From Blepharisma stoltei (Eukaryota; Ciliophora; Heterotrichea; Heterotrichida; Blepharismidae): 64,000 bases of DNA. Of this stretch, positions 9,659 to 21,470 are shown in pieces (position 1 is the first letter of the stretch; each line of letters opens with the position of its first letter). The notes beneath the pieces were generated by a model. The model did no database searches and had not been told where the DNA came from. It worked only from the letters and a program-made list of their open reading frames with translations. The DNA is taken from positions 682,001-746,000 of the forward strand of contig CAJZBQ010000018.1 in the NCBI GenBank assembly GCA_914767885.1. The letters run 5' to 3'. The translations under genes and the position numbers were made by a program.

Positions 9659-11666
9659 ATGCTAAGTCCTATAACTGAAGACTTACTAGTAAGTTTATTT
9701 CTCTCCATTGCAGAAAGAGAAAAACAAGCAGACGCCATAAGGCAAGTTCTAATAGAGCAGCCAAATTTTGACATAAATGTGATTTTTGAGTTTTTGGACC
9801 GTAAAAGGAACAGTTATATCACCTTTTCTGACATTATTTTGTTTCTCAGGGACGAAGGCCTCAGATTTGAAGAAAAAGAAGCATATATTTTGCTAAAAGA
9901 GTGAGATGTAAAAAATGAGGGAAAATTGGATTTTGAGGACCTGAAAAGGTGGATTTTGCCAAGTCGCTATGAAATGAAGAATTATGATGTCGGAAGTGCC
10001 AGGATCTCTTATGAAGTGGAATATACTCTGACAAAAGTGTTTGAAAATGAACTATTTCTTACTTACTTAATTATCTGGTGTTTAAGGTGTCTAGTGCCGC
10101 AGCCCAAAAGGGCCTATGGCAAAAACTAGTGACGTAGGCGAGCCATCTTGGCACGGGTCAGCCCCATCCAAGCCTTCTATCAACTCCTGCTTCACCAGCC
10201 TTGCTGCACGTCTCACCCGGCGCGTTGCCGTCGCCCTTGTCGCTCGACTCAGCTCCTGCGCGTTTTCCGCCTAAGGGTCATCCTCCCGTGGGGATGTGCT
10301 GAGAGGTAAAAGCCCGAAATCTTGAGTGGACTGAGGAGTGGTTTCCTCTGGTTATCCCCAGAGTTAAACCTCTATTGCTGTCCAGAAGTTCTCGAGTGAA
10401 AACCTAACCCTATAAATAAAATTCCATGAGGGAGAGAAAATTAGCAGAGCTAATTTCTCTCGAACCGAATGCCATTTTATTTATGAAAATGAACTATTTC
10501 ATATTAGAGTAAATGAGGAGACAAGAATAAGGCTAGCTGAAAAGCAGGATTTTACATTGATAGATGCGTTTAGGAGCATTGATGATGATTATTGTGGGTA
10601 TATCACGCCTCAGAGCTTGGTGAGATTTTTGCAGAGAAATGGAATTAAACAATGTGATGAACTAGTTCATGGAATATTGCATAGACTGGATAAGGATAAT
10701 GATGGAAACTTAAATTATGCAGAGTTTCTAGATGCATTAATACCTAATGATCCTGCATATCAGCCAAAATTTTTAGCAAGAAAGATTGATGAACCACCAA
10801 TAGTTTATTATACACCAAATAGACCAAAAAGATCAAATAAATCTCCTCAGAGGAAAAGGCCGAAATCAGCACGGCCAAAATCAAGCCAAAAATCCAGCAG
10901 GTACGAAAGCCCAACAAAATCAAAAAATATAATCACAAGAAATAAGCTTCAGGTCTCCAAATCAAAGCTAAATATCAGCAATCTGCGCAAAACCCAGAAA
11001 AAAGAACTTGTAATGCTAGCAAATATTTTCCAAGACCACATTATATTTGATAAAGACCTGGAAAAAATCCGAGACCAGCTTGCATTAAGGCTTGACTTCA
11101 CAATCCCGGAATTATTTTTTTTATTTTCTCCTGACTCCAGTGGCCACATAAGTGAGCTTGATTTTGAAAACGGCTTACGCTTATTTAGCATTCTCCCTCA
11201 AGGAAACCAAAGCTACTTATTATTTAGACGCTATGATGGAAATGGGGACGGAAAGCTTGACCTTGATGATTTCTACTATATTTTTCTGCCACGGTCTTGT
11301 AATTATTCACATTTACTTAAAGAAAGAATAGCTGATCCGAAGTTTAAAGGAAGACTATCAATAGAGACCCAGAATCTAGTAAGAGAATGCTTCAGAACAC
11401 TTTTTATCGTTGAAGAATCGTTAGAAGGAATGCGGCAGAAACTCAATTCACGGCCAAATTTCGACTCTTCAAACCTCTACGAAGCGCTAGTTTCTGGGCA
11501 AAGTGACTATATCACAATCCATGAATTCCGCGACGTCCTGCGGAGAAACAACTATTTCCCAACTGAAAAAGACTTAGACGCATTATTTTCCTTTTTCGAC
11601 ACAAATCGAGACGGGAAAGTAACCTATATAGAATTTATCCAGGCTTTGTCTCCTAAGTTTTCCTAA
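9659..11666 (+). CDS. Multi-EF-hand calcium-binding protein, split by a 442-bp insertion
   Basis: 521 residues after removing 10059-10500, with TGA read as Trp at 9902. EF-hand loops visible include LDRKRNSYITFSD (degenerate), IDDDYCGYITPQS, LDKDNDGNLNYAEF, YDGNGDGKLDLDDF and FDTNRDGKVTYIEF; at least three are canonical calcium ligand sets. A basic linker (residues ~230-280, Arg/Lys/Pro/Ser) lies between lobes. It resembles ciliate calmodulin-like or EFCAB-type multi-EF-hand proteins, and I cannot name an ortholog. It starts 25 bp from the divergent DIB1 start. The insertion separates VFENELF from HIRVNEETRIR. Confidence 0.85.
10059..10500. mobile_element. GC-rich retroposon-like insertion with 17-bp target duplication
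   Basis: The 17-bp direct repeat TGAAAATGAACTATTTC lies at 10042-10058 and 10484-10500. The ~425-bp interior is far richer in GC than its surroundings and has no long ORF. Seen on the minus strand, it ends in a short tandem tail (AATTAAGTAAGTAA) just before the duplicated target, as SINEs and other non-LTR retroposons do. It contains GTAGGCGAGCCATCTTGGC, similar to motifs in the elements at 27.7 kb and 34.7 kb. Collapsing the duplication restores the EF-hand gene in frame. Confidence 0.8.
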
Positions 11667-11692
11667 TACATCTATTTAAATGTCATATTTAC

Positions 11693-12169
11693 TTAGTTTT
11701 CCGCTAACTTGTACCAGCTGAGAGAGCCGACTTTCTTCAGCGTAATCACGATTTTGTTTTTCCTCACTTTGTAGCTGGACTGGGTTGGGCTGATAGTGTT
11801 GGAAAGCTTCTTCAGCCAGAGCTTCCTGGTCTCAGTGTCTGAGAAAGAATAAGTCAAGTCCACTTCTTTTGTGTCAAATTTGCAAGTTACCAGATCAGGG
11901 TCCACATCTTCTTCAAATGGAATATAGATGGTTACTTTGTCGTTTTCGTCGCTCCACGAATAGTTTCTGATGTTGAAGATGTGAGGCTGCGGGGTGAATT
12001 GTTGGTCTCTAGCAATCAGCTTTGGAGGGCCTCCTGTGATGATTCCGTCTCCTTCCAGGACTATTGCGTGGTCTGGAACTTCGTCTGGCCGGGGAGCGTG
12101 TGCGTAGTAATAAGAGTTCTCTCCTTTTCGTCTAATATTGTCTCTTAGAGCGTTTTCACTCTCAACCAT
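11693..12169 (-). CDS. CS-domain (p23/HSP20-like) protein
   Basis: 158 residues. An N-terminal segment (MVESENALRDNIRRKGENSYYYAHAPR) is followed by IIIGGPPKL-like linker sequence, then a CS fold: the start IRNYSWSDENDKVTIYIPF, a VDLTYSFSDTETRKLWLKKL core and the end YKVRKNKIVITLKKV...SWYKL. CS domains bind HSP90 or related chaperones. The YSWSD start and the terminal WYKL are characteristic. It lies tail-to-tail with the EF-hand gene. The specific partner is unknown. Confidence 0.8.
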   Translation of the reverse strand: MVESENALRDNIRRKGENSYYYAHAPRPDEVPDHAIVLEGDGIITGGPPKLIARDQQFTPQPHIFNIRNYSWSDENDKVTIYIPFEEDVDPDLVTCKFDTKEVDLTYSFSDTETRKLWLKKLSNTISPTQSSYKVRKNKIVITLKKVGSLSWYKLAEN

Positions 12170-12215
12170 TTTAATTATTATCTAGAAAACTCGGTATTTT
12201 TTAAATATGCATCTA

Positions 12216-12680
12216 TTATTTTATGCCCTCTTTTTCCAGCTGTTTCTTTACAATTTCAAGTGCATTTGGAAAAGCTTCAGGGAAAAATTCTTCCATGGTT
12301 TCCTTAATAATCTGTTCTCTCTCCTTTTTTGTGAGTCCTCTAATAGTTGCCCTCTGTTCTTCCTTCCTAATCCTATTTTGCAGCTCATTAAAGAACTTGA
12401 CTCTTCTCTTATTAAATTCTTCCTCTTCTTTAGTGGGGATAATCTGTATAAGATCAGTAAGCTTGTCTCCTTTCATATTAAAGGCTTCTTCTTGCTTTCT
12501 CCTATTCATTTCTTTCGGGGAATAATATTTCATTGTCTCTATCAAGTATTTCAAAGAACTAGATGTTGGCTTGTATGTGTAGCTGCTGAAATCAGATCAC
12601 TGCGCTTCTGGGATGCCGAGCCATACTATAGAAAACCCTGCTGCAAAACCAAATGATGATTTTAAGAGAAATGAGGACAT
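12216..12680 (-). CDS. Small protein with hydrophobic N-terminus and charged helical C-terminus
   Basis: 154 residues from the ATG at 12680, reading one TGA as Trp. The N-terminus SSFLLKSSFGFAAGFSIVWL is hydrophobic with few charges, like a mitochondrial inner-membrane or signal-anchor helix. Residues 55-154 are highly charged and helical (Glu/Lys/Arg). The spacing to ETF-QO (56 bp, same strand) is tight but need not mean co-transcription in a ciliate. Not recognised. Confidence 0.6.
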
Positions 12681-12736
12681 AATTATATTAAATTAAGGCT
12701 TGATCTTGATTACATATTGGTGCTATATAGAAATTA

Positions 12737-14699
12737 CTAAAAAGGTCCTCCGTTGCCTTCTGGCACTGTCCATTTGATGAATTCTCCTACAGCTTTGATG
12801 TCACAGGTCTTGCAGTGGATGCAGTTCTGGGAATTTATGTGAAGCTTGTTGTCGATATACTCATAAACGCCTGCAGGGCAGAAATTCTGTTCGATACCTG
12901 CGTAGTATTTGAGGGATAAGTCTGGCTTGCCTTCCATTCCTGGCTTAATTGTTAGGTGGCATGGCTGATTTTCGTGGTGGTTTGTGTTGGTTTTGGAGAC
13001 CTGGGTTAATAAGTCAAAGGTAAGCTTGCCGTCTGGCTTTGGATAATTAATTGGCTCAAAATCTCTTGCAAACTGGGTAGTGGCAGCGTCATTCGGATAG
13101 TTCTTTTTGTCGGTTAGGCCAACTTTGTTACCTCCGAATAAGTTGTAGCTGAGCCAAGCTTGTGCTGAACCCCACCAAATATTGTGCGCAAACCCTTCTC
13201 TTGTGTTTCTCACCTCATAAAGTTCTTTCCAGATCCACGAATTTCTGTATTTGTGGTAATATTTAAATAGTTCTTTTCCTTCAGCTTCACCTTTTTCGAG
13301 GGCTTCATGGACTGTTTCAGCAGCCAGAATTCCTGATTTCATTGCAGTATGTGACCCTTTGATTTTGGCAGTGTTCATAAATCCAGCAGCACAGCCCAAA
13401 AGCATCCCTCCAGGGAATGTAAGCTTCGGAACAGAGTAAAATCCACCCTCGTTCAGAGCTCTGGCGCCATATGACAAGCACTCTCCTCCTTCTATATGTT
13501 TTCTTATATCTGGGTGAGTCTTATATCTTTGCAGCTCTTTAAATGGGACAATATGGGGGTTGTGGTAATCTAATGCAATAACCAACCCAACGTGGACTAA
13601 ATCAGGAAGCTGGTGGTATAAGAATCCTCCAGCCGTTGTAAATGAGTCTGTTGGTCACCCAATTGTATGCTGGACGTATCCTGCTTTGAATTGGGCTGGG
13701 CTTACCTTCCATACTTCTTTAATTCCGATGCCATAAGTCTGCCTCAAAACTTGCCGTTCTCCATCATTAAAGTTCCTAAGATCGTATTTCTTCATGATTT
13801 CTTCACTCAAACTTCCTCTACAACCTTCAGCAAATAAGCTCTGCTTTGCCTTAATTTCGACCCCTGGCTGGAAATCTTCTCTTGGTTTTCCATCTTTGCC
13901 AATCCCAAAATCCCTTGTAATAATTCCTTCCACATGTCCATTAGGACTCAACAATAGTTCACTAGCAGGGAAGCCAGGATAGATCTGCACACCTAAATCT
14001 TCTGCATATTTCCCAAGCCACCTCACAAATTCACTGAGTGAAATGACATAATTTCCAGTATTATCCAAAAATTTGGGTACAAATGCATGAGGAACATCAA
14101 TCGAATATTTTTCTGTCAGCACACAAAACTTGTCAGTGGTGATTGGAGTTTTGATTGGGGTGTCTAATTCTCGCCAGCTAAGACTAAGTATTGACATAAG
14201 CCACAGAGCCACTTGCCGTCTCCTTGTCTTGGCTTCAAAAAAGCAGAGCTACAATAACCTCAGGGTGCAATGGGAGGCTAGCATTAGATTTATAACTAGG
14301 ATTGCCTGTCACAAGAATTAGCTCCCCTAGAATGTGCCAATAAGGAAAGGCTGTACGTAGGAAAAACCTGACTAACCTAAGCAGAAACAGAATCTTTCGT
14401 ATGAAATACCCTATAAGGATGCGCCTCGGAGTCCAATTTCCGTTAGCATCACCAATTTATTTTTCTCACCAGTTCGGAATCAATTCATCCATTGCTTTTG
14501 TTTCAAAACAATTTCCAGAAACAATATGAGCTCCTACTTCTGATGCTTTTTCTACAACACAGACCTCATAGCTTGGATTTAACTGCTTCAATTTAATAGC
14601 TGCACTTAGCCCTGCAGGACCTGCACCTATGATTACAGCATCGCACTCAATTCTTTCTCTAGCTGCTTGGCTTGCGAATCTCCGTGCTGCTCTCCACAT
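12737..14699 (-). CDS. ETFDH: Electron-transfer flavoprotein:ubiquinone oxidoreductase (ETF-QO), interrupted
   Basis: Mitochondrial inner-membrane flavoprotein that passes electrons from ETF to ubiquinone. In order: an N-terminal presequence-like stretch ([16 protein letters not shown]), the FAD-binding motif [13 protein letters not shown], the conserved core [14 protein letters not shown]...[13 protein letters not shown], then [15 protein letters not shown] and the 4Fe-4S ligands in CPAGVYEYI...[11 protein letters not shown]. The end ...VPEGNGGPF matches the family. A TGA read as Trp at 13653 joins two ORFs ([15 protein letters not shown]). Removing 14178-14472 joins DELIPNW to [10 protein letters not shown], giving 555 residues, close to other ETF-QO proteins. 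Confidence 0.95.
14178..14472. mobile_element. 295-bp GC-rich insertion in ETF-QO with ~10-bp target duplication
   Basis: TTCTCGCCAG at 14168-14177 and TTCTCACCAG at 14463-14472 (9 of 10 identical) flank a GC-richer, stop-rich segment with no ORF. Removal restores the ETF-QO frame at a conserved position. It resembles the retroposon-like insertions at 10.1, 27.7 and 34.3 kb in composition and duplication length. There is no TA in the duplication. Confidence 0.75.
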
Positions 14700-14706
14700 T
14701 TATTAA

Positions 14707-15248
14707 CTCCCCCATCCTTGATCGAACGACTCGCCATCGTTCGATCAAGGATGGGGGTTAAAAAAAAATTATATATAAAATAAAATATATATATATATTT
14801 TTTTATTTTACTTTTAAATAAGAGGGTTAAGATTATTTAATAATTATTTTTACAGCAAAAAATTGAATTAATTTCATAAAATACCAATTTTTAATATTTT
14901 GATTTATTAGTTACCCCTTTAAATTGTATAAATTTTAATTTGTTTCTTATTGAATTAAATTTTTTTTTTTTAAAATTTTAAAGAATCTCTATTTTTAGAT
15001 TATTGAGTTTTTAAGCCTAGGTTGATGACTAAATCACTTCGGATGGTTGATTTCGTAGCTTTCTGTCGTCTCAAAGCTCTGAAAGCAACTTCATTAGGTC
15101 ATCTTCCCAAGCTTTTGATAACTAATATATTTTTATATATATAAAAATTTGCATGATATAAAAATCGTTCGATCAAGGATGGGATTAATTTCCCCCAAAT
15201 TTTAGGATTTTTACAGTCAATCGTTCGATCAAGGATCGGGGGGAATAA
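14707..15248. mobile_element. Family B MITE-like IES, intergenic copy
   Basis: 542 bp, flanked by TAA at 14704-14706 and 15246-15248. The left end is a hairpin: CCCCCATCCTTGATCGAACGA, a short loop, then TCGTTCGATCAAGGATGGGG. The right end has two direct copies of TCGTTCGATCAAGGAT. The AT-rich core shares a ~110-bp conserved block (GGTTGATGACTAAATCACTT and following) with the copies at 25.9 and 46.7 kb. It separates ETF-QO from the coiled-coil gene. Confidence 0.85.
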
Positions 15249-15257
15249 GAAAATTAT

Positions 15258-18200
15258 TTAAAAATCAATATTAGACCTCCTGAGCTTATCAAAATGCGGC
15301 AAAGAAGGCTTGTTTTCTGGGTCGTAATCAGTAAATCTCGTCTCATAATGTGAAAATGACATTTCTGGATCAAAAGTCCTAGAAAGGTATTGGTCTTTTG
15401 TCTCAGTTTTGTCATGGCTTGAATGGATGTCCTTGCGCGACTCTACGTCAACATAAGCTCTTTCTGTTTCTAGTGAAATCGCATGTCGTCTCCTTTCAAT
15501 TGTTTCTATTTCTTTGAGCTCTTCTTCCATATTAAACATTCTTCTTTTGTAGGAACTTTTTAAAAGAGTGATTTGAGAAAGGTCCGGAGTGACTGGTGAG
15601 CTGATCCCAGCCTCAGGTGAGTGGATCCCTTTTTTAGGAGTTCTGGGTTTTACCTGATCAAGACTCCATGATAGGCTTTTTTACTGTCCCACAGGCGAAA
15701 AATCAAAGCTCCCACTTTGGGAAGCAATTATTACCTAATTGGGCAAGATAGTATAGGAGGTGGTAGGTGTTTCTTTCGTATCCTTAGAGCATAAGGGCCA
15801 CTTGAGCAAAGCCCATGATGGAGCGGCGAGGGACTGAAATAATCCCCTAAGACCTTCTAGAACTTAATCTAATCTAGCCTTTTGTGGGACTGAATCTGAG
15901 AGTCACAGTTGTTTAGCTGAGTTCGTAAAGATTCGACCTCTTTGCGGACTTGAATAGCTTTTTCTTGCTGGCTAGACCTGGCAAGGCTTCTCATTTCTGA
16001 CTCTGAACGGAGAAGTTGGTTTTCAATGCGAAGTTTTTCACGGTTCAAAATTTCGATCTCACTATGGCTTTTCATGATGTCGAGGAAAATCCTTTGGATG
16101 TCCTGGGATGGGACTGCACGTTGGAGTCTTGATAGTAAACTTTCTAGCTCTTTTTTTTCTTTTAAGAGGAGGTTGGTCTTTTCTTCAGATGCGCGGATTG
16201 AGAAGGAGTCACTGCCAGCTGTATTTCTGAACTGGCTAATTTCAGAAGTAGAGAGCTTCAGCTGATCTTTCATACGAATGTTTTCTTCATATAAGGCTTG
16301 GTAGTCCTTTTTAAGGCTATTAAGCTCAACTTGAAGAGAGCGGATTTTATTGATACTTGTCTCATTTTCATATAAAAATTTTGATTTTTCATTATTTAAA
16401 GCGGCTACTTGCTCTCTTAAATTTTGTTCTCTATTCCTAAGTGCCATTTCATCAACTGACAAAGCATCATATTTCTGCTGTGTGCTTCCAAGTTTTTGGG
16501 TAGTATAATTATAGTCCTGTTTTGCATCAGAAAGTCTTCTTATAAGTGCTTCAAGTTCTTCACAAGATAAGTGAAGCCACTCCCCAATAAATTGGACGTC
16601 TTCAAGTGAGTTGGCATTCCACTTAACAATCAGATCTTTGAATTGGGAAGAAACGACAGTTCCATATGCAGAGGTAGCTGCACTGATAGCTCCAAAGTTA
16701 CTTGTAAAGATTGAGATGATTTTGCAGCAATTTCTGATACTTTCCTTTATTTTCTCATTTTCTTTATTATGTGAGTCAATAAGGCTTATTTCGCTTTTAT
16801 ATCTGCAAAGCTCCTCATAATACTGCTTTTTAGTAAAGATTTCTCTTTCGATTTCATCCCGAGTGCTTTTTAGCTGAGATTTTAAAGAATCAATTTCATA
16901 TAAAGAGTTTTGCAGCCTCATATCCCTGTCTCTATAAAGTTCATTGGTCTGCTGAAGGGAACTATTTAGGTTTCCTGCCATATTTTTAATTGACTCATTT
17001 TCTGCCTTAAGCAGCTCGCTGCTTTCTATTTCTTTTTTCAATTCAGCTGTTAGTCGATTTATTTCTCCTTCCATTTCGCTTTTTTCTTGAGAAACTTCGA
17101 ATAAATGAGAATTTGTCTGATTGAAAGTGTTTTTAAGCTCAGAAATGCCGCTTGTAAGCTGTAAATTTTCAGAACTAAGTTTTTCAATTTCTTCTTGCAT
17201 TGTAAGAGTTTGCTTTTTAAGCTCATTTGTTTCTTTAGACAAGGCAAGTTCACGCTTAAGGACAGACTGGTACTCAGTCCAAGATTTCTGTAGCTCTTGC
17301 TGGACATTTTCAAGCTGCTTGATCGATTGCCTGACTTCTGCGTCTTTTTGAGAGCTTAATGTTTCTTTTAGTTGTTTTTGCTCTTTTTCTTTGAAGATAA
17401 GGGTTTCTTCAAGCTCTTGGATTTTCTCATCTCTTGATTTTTTAATGTCTTTTAATTTATTCTCTATATTTTCTAAATTTTTGCGCAATTTTTTAGCTTC
17501 AGATTTTGCCTCATCATGCTCTACTTGTAAAGCATCCATTTCTGCTTGTGTTTCTTTCAGTGTGTTATTTAATGTAGCATTATTAGCCTGCAATGCCTCG
17601 TTAATTTTCGAAATTGCTTTCAATTGTTCTTTAACGGCACTGAGCTCATTTTCATATTGATCTTTGAGATCCGCAACCTCTTTAAACTCTTCCTTAGACA
17701 ATTTCCAGGCGTTTTCTAATTTTTCTTTGTCATGTTTTACTTTTTCCAGCTCATTTTCATAGGAATTTCTTTTCTCGATTTCAATCTTGAGCTCATTCCC
17801 AATTTTTCCTAAATTTTCTTTTATTCCTGCTATTTCTCGATGACTATTTTCTATTTCTTCAAGATATTCCTTTTCTTTGCTAGTTAATTGGTCAGCATAC
17901 TCTAGCAATGCAGCTTTTTCTTCTTCCAATTTCTCGACCTCTTCCTCAGCAAACTGTAAGGCATCTGCAGCTTCTTGCAGATGCTTATCTGAAATTTGCC
18001 TTTCATTTTCATATGCTTCACATTGTTTTGACTTTTCCCTTAGTTGATCCAATATTTGTTTTAGTTTTTCTTCTTGGTTTTCAATTGTAGCGGCTAATTT
18101 TGAATTTTCTCTTCTGTTTTTATCATTTTTTGTTTTTGACTGAGCGAATTCAGCAAAATCATCAGTGGTCCCAACATAACCAAGATCTTCCATTCTTGTC

Positions 18201-19045
18201 TCTAATGCTTGTTTCAGGACTTCGATGTATGTTCGTTGTTCTTCAGAGGTCAGCATTTCGGCCCTCAAAGACTCTTCCAAAGCATTTTTCTCTTTGATCG
18301 TATCATGATGCTGATAATATATTGCAGAATACAGCTCTTGCAGTTGATTTAGTGTCAATTGTGTGCTTGGTGGGGGAAACGTATAGTTTTCAGCTAATGG
18401 GACTTTGATTTGTTGCTGAGCCAATTGCTGTTCTAGTTTTGCAATCTTTTGTTTGGCCAGATGAAGTTCTTGAGAATTTTGAGAATTTAAATTCGTTCCT
18501 AGATGTTCAGGCTTAAGCGGAATTGGGTGTCCTGGGCTGAGTTGCTGGATTCTTTCTTCGCATAGAGCTCGATATTGCTCAAGTCCTCGTAATCTTTGAG
18601 CTTGGGATCTCACTTTATCTCTAACTTCCTCCCCTCCGTGAGTGAACCAAAATTTTTGCCCACTAACGGATGGGGTTAATTTTTTTCAAAATTTAAAAAA
18701 ATCCTAATTCGCAAAAATTGGAAAGCAAATATTAATTTAATTTATAAAATTTATGTTTTAAAACGCAAATTTTATAAAATTAAACAGAATTAGCTAAAGA
18801 TTTCATTATAATAATTATCACTTATATATCAATTATTTTTCTCATAAAAAAATTTTTCTATTAAAAACATTTTTGTTCGCTCACGGAGGTGGGTTTTTGT
18901 GAAAAAAATAGGGATTTTTCTAATGGTTTTGTTCACTCATGGAGGGGGGAGTAAGCTGATTTAGCATGTCATTCTCTTCACTTGGAGCATATTCAACGCC
19001 ATCTGCAGGCTGCTCGTATTGAGAAGGGCGGAAAGATTCTTCCAT
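15258..19045 (-). CDS. Large coiled-coil (basal-body/cytoskeletal type) protein with two insertions
   Basis: 1084 residues once 18625-18954 and 15675-15877 are removed. The ATG is at 19045 (MEESFRPSQYEQPADGVEY). After the first insertion the frame continues LRDKVRSQAQRLRGLEQY. About 800 residues of near-continuous coiled coil (Glu/Lys/Leu heptads) follow. The C-terminal ~140 residues are non-coiled: phospho-site-like TP/SP motifs (PRTPKKG, SSPVTPDL) and an aromatic/acidic end (SHYETRFTDYDPENKP). Both junctions are in frame. Length and pattern fit centrosomal or basal-body scaffolds; I do not recognise an ortholog. Confidence 0.8.
15675..15877. mobile_element. 203-bp GC-richer insertion near the 3' end of the coiled-coil gene
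   Basis: TAG on the plus strand at 15672-15674 and 15875-15877, inside weakly matching flanks (TAGGCTTTTTT versus TAGCCTTTTGT). The interior has higher GC than its neighbours and stops in the gene's frame. Joining at the shared CTA codon gives HKR-L-SWSLDQVKPRTPKKG in frame. It may be a small member of the retroposon-like class; the duplication is too short to be sure. Confidence 0.6.
18625..18954. mobile_element. Family A MITE-like IES inside the coiled-coil gene
   Basis: 330 bp, flanked by TAA at 18622-18624 and 18952-18954, inserted in the opposite orientation to the 8.46-kb copy. It has CCTCCGTGAGTGAACC plus a degenerate inverted partner at one end, and two direct copies of the motif (GTTCGCTCACGGAGG and GTTCACTCATGGAGG) at the other. 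The AT-rich core matches the 8.46-kb copy in reverse. Removal fuses codons for NDMLNQL to RDKVRSQ in frame. Confidence 0.9.
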
Positions 19046-19419
19046 TTAAATAATAAATAGTATGACTATCTTAGCTTGATACCTAAGTAGAAAATAATAA
19101 AAACTATTTAAGCAGCCTTCCAGTCCTATATCCTTAACAGTAGGATGCATCTATACTATCAATGAAAGGCATCTTATTTGAATTTCAAACTGGCAAGCGG
19201 TCTTGATTTGCTCTACTGTCTTCTTCCTCTGGCTTTTATTTGTTCCCTTTATCTCCTCATTCATACAAGTTTTCATTCTATTGAATTTGAACACATTTAA
19301 TGTGTCTATGCATCTTAAAACCTATACAGATATTTAAAAAATTAGATTTTTATGCTAAAATCGTTATTCTTTTAAAATCGTCTAAATCGGGCATGCCTTA
19401 TTATCAAAATCTCTGGATC

Positions 19420-19475
19420 TATAGCGCTTTCCCGAGGATGGCGCCATTCCGCGCCATCCTCGGGAAAGCGCTATA
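19420..19475. repeat. 56-bp near-perfect palindrome (family C foldback)
   Basis: TATAGCGCTTTCCCGAGGAT followed by its complement around a 6-bp loop, ending GGGAAAGCGCTATA. It is GC-rich within AT-rich intergenic DNA. It shares the TATAGCGC terminus with the larger foldback at 24.85 kb and the one near 43.1 kb. Confidence 0.8.
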
Positions 19476-19552
19476 TATAAGGAAGAATAAATTTAATTTC
19501 CAAAAATATTAAAAATGATATAGACCTGATTAGATTTATCATTTTCTTCCAA

Positions 19553-19705
19553 CTATTCGTCCGATGAAGATTGGAAAGAAACTTTTAACTTTTTCCTGAT
19601 ATTTTCATATGCCTTTAAGCTTTCAGCTTCAATACTCTCATACCAATTAATCATAACGCTTTTAAAGCAAACGTCGAGCTCTGGGCTTATAAACCTTCGT
19701 AATGG
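19553..19705 (-). CDS. Possible C-terminal coding fragment
   Basis: An open frame ending in TAG, reading PLRRFISPELDVCFKSVMIN through a Glu/Lys-rich helix to SFQSSSDE. Composition is protein-like, but it is closed upstream by a TAG at 19706-19708 and has no ATG, so it would need an unseen junction to upstream sequence (an IES or intron within 19710-20100). Unidentified. Confidence 0.3.
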   Translation of the reverse strand, partial: PLRRFISPELDVCFKSVMINWYESIEAESLKAYENIRKKLKVSFQSSSDE

Positions 19706-20102
19706 CTACTCAATGCCTTTCAAATTTCTATAAAATTAATTTAATATTAAAAAAAAAACCCTAGCTTTGACAAATTTTCTGAAATTACGAAATAAATCGC
19801 TTTTCAATTTTTTGATATTAAGCCAGCATTGCTCGTATGCACTGCATAATAAATCCATCCCAAAAGCGTCCTACCACATACTTTTGTAATTCTAACTTTT
19901 TTTTGAAAATTTAGAACTTTCCAAAATCACTGCTATTGATTTTATTTTTTTAAGTCCACCATTTTGCCATTTATAAATTACCAATAATGGCCTAGAATAA
20001 TCTGAATTTCTGATACAATAGAAGTGCTTAAGATATCTCTTTAACTCGATCCTGAATTATTTAATCTCTCATAAAATTTTATAAAATCTTAATATAGCTA
20101 TA

Positions 20103-20399
20103 TTAAGCCCTAAAAATTTCAGTTATCCCAATTTCTTCTAAGTCGTTCATTAAATTTCGTACCTTTACCTGCATTTCTTGGTACTGGGAGATGACAATTT
20201 GAGCAAGTTCAGAGCTTTTTTGAAGCAGTCTTATAAGTTCGCTCTCCAACTGTTGCTCCATACATGGGAGTCTTTCTGGGATATTTTCTTTTTCATCTTG
20301 GACGTTTTGATGCACTGGTTGCTCTTTCTGATTAGACATTTCTAGATTATTAGTGGAATATTTACTTGAATATATGTCATTAATGAGCTTTAGCTGCAT
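20103..20399 (-). CDS. Small helical protein, unidentified
   Basis: 98 residues; an internal ATG (MSNQKEQPVHQNV) could be the true start, giving about 79. The C-terminal half is a predicted amphipathic helix or short coiled coil (LESELIRLLQKSSELAQIV...VRNLMNDLEEIGITEI). No family recognised. Confidence 0.5.
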   Translation of the reverse strand: MQLKLINDIYSSKYSTNNLEMSNQKEQPVHQNVQDEKENIPERLPCMEQQLESELIRLLQKSSELAQIVISQYQEMQVKVRNLMNDLEEIGITEIFRA

Positions 20400-20734
20400 G
20401 GATAATAGACTATCAGGCTACCAGTTTCAATGAAGTTCTCACTGATAGCTTATAAGAGATATTTTGATATATAACAAAAAGCTAGAGCTACAAGTATTTA
20501 TGGCAGATATTAGTATCGGACTACTATGCTATTAATTCTATGAGCAAAACATACTGAATACTTGTGTTAGTTATATAAAACTTTAAGATGACCTGAAAAT
20601 CATAATTCTTTAATATGGGTACCTCGTAAAAATTGATTTTTTACAGATTTATGACAATAAATTTAAATCGATAAATTTAAGGCGATTATGTAACAATTTT
20701 GGGATATTTTGTTGACAAAAATCACTATTTAGAG

Positions 20735-21470
20735 AAGATGATCAGGAAATTAGTAATGGGCAAGTTGGCGATTTTATTATGCATGGTAATGAGAAAATGC
20801 CGCGCGAGAAATACAGCTTGCCTAAAGAGACTAGAATTCTTTCAATCTCAAGAATAGTTCACTGCCTCACATTTAGATTTCTGATGAAGAATTAAGATCA
20901 ATGCTTAAAGTAAAGACAACTATGGTAATATGTCAGAAAATTCATGAGTGTTGTCCAGCTAATAGTTAATTTTGATAAATACAATGGACATTTTAAAGTC
21001 TATTATTAAGGCTAGCTTATTAATAATTTAATAGAAAGTTATAAGTAATAAGAAAGCCATTTTTGGCTTGCACATAAACCTAATATTAGGCTGCAAAAAC
21101 AGATACTGAGAAAGGCACGAATAATCCGCTAAATGGGATTAAATATATTATAATTAGCAATTAATTAAAGCAATACACATCCGTATCTTATTTCTTTTCA
21201 TCAACTAGAAAGCATGACTGACCACATCACTTCTGTCTAATTTCGATTACTTCAAATGCAGCGCGAGATTAAAAAATTATATTAGCATATAGATGGGTTT
21301 AAATCAAATGGATTTTACCGAGTCTACTTTTATGCTTATTTTGCTCTTCAGCGGCAACTGCAGAAGGAAGTGCGGCTTCTCTTTAATGATAATCCCCAAG
21401 ATTATTTTGGAAATTATTTAGCGCCTTTATCTCGAACCTGAAAATCCTAGAATGTTAATAAATCTTGATA
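20735..21470 (+). pseudogene. Degenerate coding remnants, unidentified
   Basis: Three protein-like segments on the plus strand are separated by stops or shifts: EDDQEISNGQVGDFIMHGNE...RILSIS (about 20738-20870), ISDEELRSMLKVKTTMVICQKIHECC (about 20880-20965) and GFYRVYFYAYFALQRQLQKE...APLSRTW (about 21297-21450). They could be one gene broken by unresolved IESs or a pseudogene. No family recognised. Confidence 0.3.

Noticed and set aside
16026-18297. Plus-strand ORFs over the coiled-coil gene
   Set aside because: Shadow frames with Phe/Ser/Leu bias and no domain; the minus-strand frame is continuous for over 900 codons.
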